NCBI GenBank assembly: GCA_012512705.1
Contig: JAAZDR010000032.1
Location: 1 to 8,171, forward strand
Length of the DNA: 8,171 nt
Direction: 5' to 3'
Source of the DNA: Bacillota bacterium
Lineage (GTDB): Bacteria; Bacillota; Dethiobacteria; DTU022; JAAZDR01
Below, piece by piece: positions 1 through 5,145 of this stretch (position 1 is the stretch's first letter; each line of letters begins with the position of its first letter). The notes under the pieces are model-generated. The model saw only the letters and a list, made by a program, of their open reading frames with translations. It was not told the DNA's origin and did no database searches. The translations under genes were made by a program, and so were the position numbers.

Positions 1-75
1 GATACTTTGATCGGAATGATCGTGGACATAAGATAATGCATCTTTCTTGAATTGTTCTGTAAACCGTCGGGCCAT
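1..75 (-). CDS. IS3-family transposase OrfA, N-terminal 25 residues (runs off the window)
   Basis: The 25 visible residues begin MARRFTEQFKKDALSYV and continue to the window edge. The pattern R-R/K-x-[FY]-[ST]-x-E-F-K-x-[DE]-A is the classic opening of IS3-family OrfA proteins, whose N-terminal helix-turn-helix binds the element's terminal repeats. In that family OrfA joins OrfB, which carries the DDE catalytic domain, by a -1 ribosomal frameshift. The ATG at 75-73 follows an AGGAGG SD at a slightly long spacing. Whether the rest of the element is intact cannot be seen. The alternative is a stand-alone IS3/IS911-type HTH protein, but the probable terminal repeat just upstream favours a transposase. 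Confidence 0.75.
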   Translation of the reverse strand, partial: MARRFTEQFKKDALSYVHDHSDQSI

Positions 76-125
76 TTTCTTCATCCTCCTAAACATAGTT
101 TATATTTCATAGGAGGACCTGTCCA
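1..125 (-). mobile_element. Left end of an IS3-like insertion sequence (partial)
   Basis: The minus strand reads inward from a probable terminal repeat beginning TGGACAGGTCCTCC at base 125, through a short leader with the SD AGGAGG (about 85-90), to an OrfA-type transposase start at base 75. A TG-started terminal repeat about 50 bases before orfA is typical of IS3-family elements. The outer boundary is inferred from this pattern only, because the other end and any target duplication lie outside the window. The element would have inserted 13 bases beyond the stop codon of the small membrane-protein remnant at 139-339. Confidence 0.5.
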
Positions 126-138
126 CGTTTAACTTGTA

Positions 139-339
139 CTATTTATATGCTAACACGGCTACAAAAGAAAAAACAGTCGCGCTGATAAAAGTAATTGCCA
201 ACACGGCGATAAAATAACCTATACCATCTTCCTTATAGTGTTCTGCATACTGTGTATAGTTCGAAACACCGGTTATCGCTGTTACTACTATTCCGGTTAC
301 TATGTAGAAGATAGGCTCATCGCGATGTCTGGGCTGTAT
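139..339 (-). pseudogene. Small two-helix membrane protein, 5' end lost (remnant)
   Basis: This minus-strand frame is open for 66 codons from a stop at 342-340 to a TAG at 141-139. It has no ATG, GTG or TTG in its first part. The translation reads like a real membrane protein: a hydrophobic segment (IFYIVTGIVVTAITGV, residues about 10-25), a polar loop (NYTQYAEHYKEDG), then a long second hydrophobic segment (about residues 41-64) ending in AYK. No family was recognised. The missing start suggests a 5'-truncated or point-mutated gene, in keeping with the broken rlmD upstream and the insertion sequence directly downstream. A start by a non-canonical codon such as ATA is possible but unlikely. 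It could also be a chance open frame, but two well-formed hydrophobic stretches with a polar loop argue against that. Confidence 0.4.
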
Positions 340-361
340 TTAAAAATCCCGTTTTCAATTA

Positions 362-378
362 ATGGGTTTCATACCCAT
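362..378. repeat. Short hairpin between terminator and membrane-protein remnant
   Basis: ATGGGT pairs with ACCCAT across a 5-base loop (TTCAT), a perfect 6-bp stem. It is not followed by a T-run, so it is not a good terminator by itself. It may be part of the mRNA end of either neighbour. Confidence 0.35.
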
Positions 379-385
379 ATGTGCG

Positions 386-412
386 AAAAGCCTTGATATA
401 CGAGGCTTTTTT
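386..412. terminator. Bidirectional intrinsic terminator downstream of rlmD
   Basis: AAAAGCCT (386-393) pairs with AGGCTTTT (403-410) around a 9-base loop. On the plus strand the stem runs into six T residues. On the minus strand it ends in four. It lies 6 bases after the ancestral rlmD stop codon (TGA at 421-419), the expected place for that gene's terminator. This supports base 419, not 481, as the original gene end. Confidence 0.7.
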
Positions 413-418
413 ACTTAC

Positions 419-1823
419 TCACTTCTCAACCCTTGTAATCAACACTACACCTCAACATGGGTTAAGTGATAGAATGTATGTCATCTGTCGTGAGGCGTCT
501 GAGGAAACATATCTACAGGCTGGATTTCAATCGCGTTATAGCCAAATGTTGAAAAATATTTTAAATCGCGGGCAAGGGTGGCTGGATTGCAGGAAGATGT
601 AGATAATACGAGCAGGTTGCATTGTAATGATAGTGGAGAGAAGTTTTTCGTCGCAGCCTTTGCGCGGGGGGTCAACGATAACCACGTCAGCCTGATAGCC
701 TTTTTGGTATAGTTTCGGCACCCTTCTTCGGCAAGACCGGTATGGAATTCAACGTTTTTAAAATTGTTTAGCGAGGCGTTTTTACGGGCGTCTTCTACGG
801 CTGCCGGCATAGATTCGACACCAATAACCGCGGCTGCAAAGCGTGCGAGGTAGAGAGAAATTGTTCCGATACCGCAGTAGAGATCAAAAACAGTTTCTGA
901 GCCGGTAAGGCCAGCATATTCTTTTGCTTTACGATAAAGTAGTTCCGTTTGCACCGGATTGACCTGAAAAAAAGAATGCGGAGATATATGAAATTCTATC
1001 CCTTCCAGCAACTCGATTAGGTAGGGACGGCCCCAAAGGGTAATATTTTCATCGCCTAAAATTACATTGCCTCGACGAGTATTAATATTTTGAACAACAC
1101 CGCATAAACCAGGAATTCTTTGTTTCAAAGCCTGTGTTAACTTTTCTGCGCAAGGCAGATGGCGTCCATTGGTAACAAGCACAGCAAGTGTTTCTCCCTT
1201 TGCAAAAGAGGTGCTTGCTAAGATGTGCCTTACAAGGCCCTTATGTTTTCTTTCATTATAGATCGAAATATTGTATTTTTTAGAAAATCGCGCACTATTT
1301 TCACTACGCGATCATTTTGTGGATGCTGAATCGGACAGCGATTAAGGTCAATAACCATATGGCTCCTTTTTTCATAAAAGCCGGCCTGAATTTCACCGTT
1401 TACAAAACTGATCGGCACCTGTGCCTTGTTGCGATAATGCCAGGGATCCGGCATACCGATTGTCGGCAGAACACAAACGTCCAAGCCGGCAATCCTCTGC
1501 ATGGCGTTACGAACTGCCTCCTGTTTAAATTTAAGCTGCTCTGCATAGCGTAAATGCTGCAATTGGCACCCGCCGCATTTGGAGTAATGTTCGCAGCGAG
1601 GGGAGACCCGGTCGGCGGAATGCTGCTTTACAGACTGCAAAAGGGCACGGGCATAGTTTTTCTGGACGGAGATCACCCGGGCAGTGACCAGGTCGCCTGG
1701 CACCGCCTGGGGAACAAAGACCGTAAACCCTTCAAAGCGCCCGATTCCTTCCCCTTCATGATTCAAGCCTTCAATCCCCAGCTCTACCTCGTCCCCCTTT
1801 TTTAGTGGCGATTTTAGTTTCAT
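419..1823 (-). pseudogene. rlmD: Frameshifted 23S rRNA (uracil-5-)-methyltransferase, RlmD/RumA type
   Basis: The ancestral product methylates a uridine of 23S rRNA with S-adenosylmethionine. Visible parts, in order: an N-terminal TRAM RNA-binding domain (residues about 8-65); iron-sulfur cysteines C77-x5-C83-x2-C86 plus C163; FFQVNPVQTE; the SAM motif FDLYCGIGTISLYLA; DPPRKGCDE; the catalytic SCNPATLARDL; and QPVDMFPQTPH. The frame is broken at a T6 run at 1276-1281 (A6 on the coding strand, one base short), at 721-723 (frame change before VPKLYQKG) and at 594-595 (one extra base before SCNP). After TPH, 33 extra bases (457-489) bring in an in-frame TGA at 483-481. They are followed by HVEV, another 1-base loss at 446-447, and the expected ending VLITRVEK with stop at 421-419. 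Nearby genes are intact, so decay is more likely than poor sequence, but homopolymer errors are not excluded. The ATG start at 1823 has only a weak SD. Confidence 0.88.
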
Positions 1824-1860
1824 AATTAAAAACAGACCTCACTTGCCATGTATTCGATCA

Positions 1861-1890
1861 TTCATAGTATATACTAGATTCTTTCTTCAA
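1861..1890 (-). promoter_or_regulatory. Candidate rlmD promoter with a 12-bp palindrome in the spacer
   Basis: On the minus strand TTGAAG (1890-1885) is followed after 18 bases by TATGAA (1866-1861), a fair vegetative -35/-10 pair about 40 bases before the rlmD start. The palindrome TAGTATATACTA (1865-1876) covers part of the spacer and the edge of the -10 box, where a repressor dimer could bind. Both boxes have only 4 of 6 consensus matches. Confidence 0.3.
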
Positions 1891-1930
1891 AAAAGACCTG
1901 TATCTGGAAATTAAATTAGGAACAAAAAAC

Positions 1931-1972
1931 GCCTGCAAGCAAACTAACTTCAAAGTTAGTTTGCTTGCAGGC
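1931..1972. terminator. Perfect 20-bp stem terminator between the coat operon and rlmD
   Basis: GCCTGCAAGCAAACTAACTT (1931-1950) is an exact inverted repeat of 1953-1972, with only CA between the arms, so the real loop is probably TCAA or larger. On the minus strand the hairpin runs into GTTTTTTGTT, a good U-tract, 30 bases after the stop of the second coat gene. On the plus strand it runs into TTTGTTTC. It should end the coat operon transcript and insulate it from rlmD. Confidence 0.8.
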
Positions 1973-2002
1973 TTTGTTTCTTGTTGTGTTTTGAAACGCT
2001 TC

Positions 2003-2221
2003 CTAGGAAGAAGGCTTCATTTCTTTATACCAACCCTTTTGGTCAGCAAGTTTATAAAGCGCCCACTGGTGATCTAAATGGTCATTCATCATCTGGATGC
2101 ACTGGCTTCTGGTTTGTTGGTTAGAAGCCTCCATCGCTCCGCGCTGGCAACATTCGGAAAAAAACTTCATGTCTTTGAGAAGATCCATGGTAACTTCCTT
2201 ATCAAAATTTTGTGATTGCAC
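2003..2221 (-). CDS. Small CotF-like spore coat protein, second gene of the pair
   Basis: This is a 72-residue, wholly helical-looking protein with no signal peptide or membrane segment. The C-terminal half matches the CotF coat-protein pattern: a DLLKDMKFF helix, a middle with SN and R, then DHLDHQWALYKLADQKGWY. The terminal GWY is the most typical mark of the family. CotF-family proteins form part of the spore coat and fold as a ferritin-like helical pair. Cysteines lie at residues 24, 25 and 41, with histidines at 48 and 51. The GTG start at 2221 is preceded by AAGGAGG at good spacing. An ATG at codon 12 has a much weaker SD. It sits 27 bases downstream of the other coat gene, on the same strand, and ends before a strong terminator, so the two are an operon. 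Known CotF proteins are longer, so this is a short family member. Confidence 0.65.
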   Translation of the reverse strand: MQSQNFDKEVTMDLLKDMKFFSECCQRGAMEASNQQTRSQCIQMMNDHLDHQWALYKLADQKGWYKEMKPSS

Positions 2222-2248
2222 GCTTGTCCCTCCTTTTCACTGCAATAA

Positions 2249-2470
2249 TTAAACACTTATACCTGCATTTTGTAGTGTGCTGCGCAGCTGGGTAGCATGA
2301 CTGGTGCACATATCACGGCACTGCATCACATGTTCTTTAACTTGCGGATCTTGGACATGATTCAAATAAAAATCACACTTATTGGCACAGCACTCCACAG
2401 CATTTAAATGTTCATACATCGACCACTGTTCAGCAAGTGTTAACTTTGAAGTTACGGGTGCTGTCGGCAT
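2249..2470 (-). CDS. Small cysteine-rich CotF-like protein, first gene of the pair
   Basis: This is a 73-residue soluble helical protein. The ATG at 2470-2468 is chosen because AGGAGGTG lies 6-7 bases before it. A GTG three codons earlier overlaps that SD and is unlikely to be used. The sequence predicts two long helices, with a break around NHVQDPQ (37-43). Cysteines are at 27, 28, 32, 51 and 55, giving a C-x3-C on each helix (28/32 and 51/55), with histidines at 21, 38, 47 and 58. Like its neighbour it has a Glu-Cys-Cys motif, though not the GWY ending. The CotF-like label rests on overall pattern and context and is weaker than for the neighbour. The paired C-x3-C motifs could hold a metal or cross-link in the coat. 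It could instead be a small metal-binding helical protein unrelated to the coat. Confidence 0.55.
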   Translation of the reverse strand: MPTAPVTSKLTLAEQWSMYEHLNAVECCANKCDFYLNHVQDPQVKEHVMQCRDMCTSHATQLRSTLQNAGISV

Positions 2471-2500
2471 ACCCTTCACCTCCTAATTTTTGATTAGTTT

Positions 2501-2530
2501 TAGTTTCTCCCTCCCCACTGCTCTTATTCA
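2501..2530 (-). promoter_or_regulatory. Possible sigma-G-like forespore promoter of the coat pair
   Basis: On the minus strand TGAATA (2530-2525) is followed after exactly 17 bases by GAAACTA (2507-2501). The sigma-G consensus in Bacillus is close to TGAATA, 17-18 bases, CATACTA, so the -35 fits fully and the -10 fits at 5 of 7 positions. The position, about 30 bases before the start codon of the first coat gene, is right. This is inferred from pattern only. Confidence 0.35.
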
Positions 2531-2571
2531 ATCTTCTCCTTAAAAATGAAAATGATCCCGGTTTGTTTAAA

Positions 2572-2601
2572 TTACATTCCGATTGAAGAAAATAATATAA
2601 C
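2572..2601 (+). promoter_or_regulatory. Candidate promoter of the MFS gene
   Basis: TATAAC at 2596-2601 is a good -10 box, and TTACAT 18 bases upstream is a poor -35 box. The surroundings are AT-rich and the site lies about 30 bases before the SD. It is divergent from the coat promoter, and the two would share roughly 150 bases. Confidence 0.3.
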
Positions 2602-2634
2602 GTAACTAAATAATAAAAGTAAGAGGTGCAGCTT

Positions 2635-3861
2635 TTGGCGCAAAAAAAAATGGCATCAATCATTACCCTGAGTTCTGTCCCCTTCTTAATGGTTCTCGGC
2701 AACTCAATGCTTATTCCCGAATTTCCGAAGATAAAAAGCGTTCTCGGTATCAGCCAGTTTCAGGTCGGTTTGTTGATCACTCTTTTTTCGGCCTCTGCGG
2801 CGGTAACGATTCTCTTCCTTGGTTATATTTCCGATCGAATCGGCCGGAAAAAAATAATCATTCCCGCCCTTTTGTGCTACGGACTCGGTGGAGCAATCGC
2901 CGGAACTGCCGCCATAATTTTTGAAAATCCCTATCCGGTAATCTTAGGCAGTGGTATCGTGCAAGGGGTAGGCGCTGCTGGAACAGGATCGCTCGCCATA
3001 GCTTTGGCCGGCGATCTTTTTAAAACAAAAGAAAGAAGCGAAGCGATGGGTGTTCTAGAGGCGGCAAACGGTATCGGTAAGGTCCTGAGCCCTGTTCTTG
3101 GTGCAGCGATCGCTTTAATCGCCTGGTATGCTCTCTTCTTCTCTTATGCCGCGCTCTCCCTTCCCATTGCCGCCGCAGTCTGGTTTTTTGTTTCCGAACC
3201 TCAGGCAAAAGGTTCACCAGAACCGTTTGCACAGTATCTGCAGCGGATAAAAAAGATCTTCGACAAAAAGGGAGTATCGCTTTTATTTACTTTCCTCGGG
3301 GGAATAGTTGTTCTCTTTATCCTCTTTGGTACTCTCTCCTATATCTCTGATATACTGGAGCAAAAATTTACCCTTCATAGCCTCGCCAGGGGAGCGATCC
3401 TCTCCGTGCCCCTGCTTTTTATGTCCAGCTTTTCCTATTTAACCGGATGGCTGCTGAAAAAAAAAGGGAAGCATTACAAATTATCTTTAGTAATCGGGCT
3501 CGTTATAGTTACAATAGCGCTAATAATCTTACCGTTTTGCAACACGGTATGGGTCTATCCGCTTACCCTTGCGCTGTTGGGATTGGGAAGCGGGTTCACC
3601 CTGCCTGCACTCAATACCCTTGTAACCAGCGCCACTGCCAATGAGCAGCGGGGAGGGGTAACTTCTATTTACGGGAGCGTGCGTTTTACAGGGGTTGCCC
3701 TTGGACCTCCCACCTTTACTCTGCTCGCGGAGATCAGTGAAAAGGTAATGTTTTTTGCCAACGCGGGTCTGACGGCAGCCTCAGCAGTATTGATTTTTCT
3801 CTTTCTCAAAGAGAAAATTCTCCTCCCGGACAAGGAAACTAATCCCAAGAGCGAGATATGA
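2635..3861 (+). CDS. Major facilitator superfamily transporter, drug-efflux (DHA1) type
   Basis: This 408-residue membrane protein has about 12 hydrophobic segments in two halves separated by a polar loop (about residues 190-215, rich in Lys, Glu and Pro). The MFS motif A, GYISDRIGRKK, lies between helices 2 and 3 (about 63-73). A degenerate motif C, GIGKVLSPVLGAAI, lies in helix 5, the pattern of proton-coupled antiporters. The loop after helix 8 has LLKKKGK in place of a second motif A. TTG at 2635 is chosen as the start because AAGAGGTG at 2621-2628 is 6 bases away. GTG 2626 overlaps that SD, and ATG 2650 is too far from it. An A9 tract lies at 2642-2650. The substrate cannot be read from sequence. 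Nearness to comAB allows, but does not show, a sulfonate substrate. It is followed after 64 bases by a UPF0756 gene on the same strand, possibly co-transcribed. Confidence 0.8.
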   Translation: MAQKKMASIITLSSVPFLMVLGNSMLIPEFPKIKSVLGISQFQVGLLITLFSASAAVTILFLGYISDRIGRKKIIIPALLCYGLGGAIAGTAAIIFENPYPVILGSGIVQGVGAAGTGSLAIALAGDLFKTKERSEAMGVLEAANGIGKVLSPVLGAAIALIAWYALFFSYAALSLPIAAAVWFFVSEPQAKGSPEPFAQYLQRIKKIFDKKGVSLLFTFLGGIVVLFILFGTLSYISDILEQKFTLHSLARGAILSVPLLFMSSFSYLTGWLLKKKGKHYKLSLVIGLVIVTIALIILPFCNTVWVYPLTLALLGLGSGFTLPALNTLVTSATANEQRGGVTSIYGSVRFTGVALGPPTFTLLAEISEKVMFFANAGLTAASAVLIFLFLKEKILLPDKETNPKSEI

Positions 3862-3925
3862 ATTCTAAGCGACCCCTTTCGCTCATATATTTAAGCGAGC
3901 ACAAATACAAGGGGTGGCATTAAAC

Positions 3926-4384
3926 ATGGATCGAGGGCTACTAATTATCATGCTATTATTTTTTCTGGGGTTAGTTATAGAATCAAACTCCCTGTTCGTC
4001 GGCGCCGGGATTATCATGCTGCTCAAGTTATTCCATCTAGATGATCTGCTGCCTTTATTTGAGTCAAAAGGAGTAGAGATCGGTCTTATTTTTTTAATGC
4101 TAGCGATCCTCACCCCCCTTGCCCGCGATCAGATCTCTTTCCGCGATCTTAGTCTCACCTTCAGATCGCTTCCTGGTCTGCTAGCACTTTTTGGCGGCAT
4201 TGTAGCTACTCGCCTCAACGGCATGGGATTGGAACTCCTGCAAAAAGAACCTCAGATAATTGTAGGCTTGATCATCGGTTCAATCATCGGCATTGTGGCC
4301 TTAGGCGGTATTCCTGTCGGGCCCCTGATGCCCGGCGGCATCGCTGCCTTTTTGTTATTTTTAATTAAATTTTTTTCCCGTTAA
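3926..4384 (+). CDS. UPF0756/DUF441 four-helix membrane protein
   Basis: This 152-residue protein is of the UPF0756 family (YtwI/YeaL-like), whose function is unknown. Four hydrophobic segments lie at about residues 3-19, 20-36, 50-66 and 111-150 (the last perhaps two), with another at 81-95. Conserved marks include VEIGLIFLMLAILTPLA, the RLNGMGLELL stretch, GLIIGSIIGIVALGGIPVGPL and the final GGIAAFLLF. The length matches the family's usual 150 or so. ATG 3926 is preferred because AGGGGTG lies 9 bases upstream. A GTG at 3914 overlaps that SD. It is downstream of the MFS gene on the same strand and converges on comB with only 10 bases between the stop codons, so its terminator, if any, must lie within a coding region. 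Confidence 0.88.
   Translation: MDRGLLIIMLLFFLGLVIESNSLFVGAGIIMLLKLFHLDDLLPLFESKGVEIGLIFLMLAILTPLARDQISFRDLSLTFRSLPGLLALFGGIVATRLNGMGLELLQKEPQIIVGLIIGSIIGIVALGGIPVGPLMPGGIAAFLLFLIKFFSR
4334..4353 (+). terminator. Possible intrinsic terminator inside the 3' end of the UPF0756 gene
   Basis: GGCGGC (4334-4339), loop ATC, GCTGCC (4343-4348) form a 6-bp stem with one G-U pair, followed at once by TTTTTG. It lies within codons for the conserved GGIAAFL, 31 bases before the stop codon, so the resemblance may be forced by the protein sequence. No other terminator is visible between these convergent genes. Confidence 0.25.
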
Positions 4385-4394
4385 AATACTCGAC

Positions 4395-5123
4395 TTAATC
4401 CTTTCTACAGGCTATACCATCAAAATACGGCACGATCGTAAACTGATCTTCAACAGCACAGAATTCAATATCTTCCACTAAATCTAGTTCAATAAGTCGC
4501 TTACCGTTATTGCCACTGCAGAAAAGATCTACCAGGCCCTGCTTGTTACTGCCGGCTTTGAGATAAAGCTGATAAGCGGAAAGGGTGGCATCATCAGCCA
4601 GTATATCCGACCGGCACTGATATAACTCATGGACAAGTTTTCCTGCTGTTACAAAATCCTCAATAGAGAATTCCCCTTTTGTCCCTGCGCAGCAGATGAG
4701 GAGGTCGCCGTCACAGTCCGTCAGCCGCATCGCCACTGCTTTGGCGTTAATCAAGGCTGCGACAAGGACAAGTTTTGCCCCGGCTGTTAGACGCAGCGCG
4801 CGAGTACCGTTAGTAGTGGCCATAATAATTCCTTTTCCGCGAATGGCTGCTGCCTGATAATCTAAAGGCGAATTGCCCAGAACAAAGCCTTCTGGTCTTA
4901 GCCCACCTATTTCCCCACACAACAGGTAATTTTGATAGGAAGGGAAGCCCTGTAGACGGTAGGCCTCCTTAATAGAAACAGCCGGCACAACCTCTTTGCA
5001 ATCCGCATCAAGGGCAGCGATAATGCTGCTAGCTGCACGCAAAGAATCTATAACAATACAGAGTTTGCCTCGTGCTGCTTTTCTTTTTAGTTCGTAAAAA
5101 GTAAAAACAAGTTCGACATTCAT
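4395..5123 (-). CDS. comB: 2-phosphosulfolactate phosphatase (ComB)
   Basis: ComB removes phosphate from 2-phosphosulfolactate to give sulfolactate, the second step of the sulfonate branch of coenzyme M synthesis. It is a Mg-dependent cytosolic enzyme. The 242 residues match the usual family length. Family marks are VIDSLRAASSIIAAL (24-38), LLCGEIGGLRPEGFVLGNSPLDY (67-89, with Gly-Asn-Ser-Pro), ATTNGTRAL (102-110), INAKAVA (125-131), CCAGTKGEFSIEDFVTAG (144-161) and a final D-x-A-like helix from 177. The usual VLRAT is SLRAA here, a mild variant. The ATG at 5123 has an AGGAG SD that overlaps the comA stop codon, and the two genes are 8 bases apart, so translational coupling is likely. Sulfolactate is the probable end product, since no comC or later gene is present in the window. 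Confidence 0.93.
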   Translation of the reverse strand: MNVELVFTFYELKRKAARGKLCIVIDSLRAASSIIAALDADCKEVVPAVSIKEAYRLQGFPSYQNYLLCGEIGGLRPEGFVLGNSPLDYQAAAIRGKGIIMATTNGTRALRLTAGAKLVLVAALINAKAVAMRLTDCDGDLLICCAGTKGEFSIEDFVTAGKLVHELYQCRSDILADDATLSAYQLYLKAGSNKQGLVDLFCSGNNGKRLIELDLVEDIEFCAVEDQFTIVPYFDGIACRKD

Positions 5124-5145
5124 TAGCGCTCCTAAAAGGAGGTCA
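5117..5145 (-). promoter_or_regulatory. comA/comB junction: SD of comB in a palindrome over the comA stop
   Basis: The minus strand reads CTCCTTTTAGGAG across the last comA codons. CTCCT can pair with AGGAG, the comB SD, over a 3-base loop, and the comA stop TAG is part of the right arm. A ribosome finishing comA would open the stem, which would tie comB translation to comA translation. The stem is only 5 bp, so its effect would be modest. Confidence 0.4.

Noticed and set aside
481..483. TGA in rlmD read as selenocysteine
   Set aside because: No homologue logic places a Cys or Sec after TPH, and the codon lies within a 33-base insertion followed by another frameshift.
381..602. Plus-strand open frame of 73 codons
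   Set aside because: It is antisense to the rlmD 3' end, whose conserved SCNPATLARDL and QPVDMFPQTPH motifs on the minus strand explain the openness. It also starts inside a terminator hairpin and has no SD.
1317..1805. Two adjoining plus-strand open frames opposite the rlmD N-terminal half
   Set aside because: Antisense shadows of the TRAM and cysteine region of rlmD. No family resemblance or SD.
2430..2702. Minus-strand open frame of 90 codons covering the divergent promoter region
   Set aside because: It overlaps both the coat promoter region and the start of the MFS gene and has no SD or recognisable sequence.
3868..3898. Three-part AGCGA / TCGCT / AGCGA arrangement between the MFS and UPF0756 genes, resembling an alternative-hairpin switch
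   Set aside because: The stems are only 5 bp, with no U-tract or SD involvement. Chance is likely in a 60-base gap.
2635..4384. MFS and UPF0756 proteins as a dedicated sulfolactate export system
   Set aside because: They are on the opposite strand to comAB, converge on it, and the MFS motifs point to general efflux. Nothing in the sequence indicates a sulfonate substrate.
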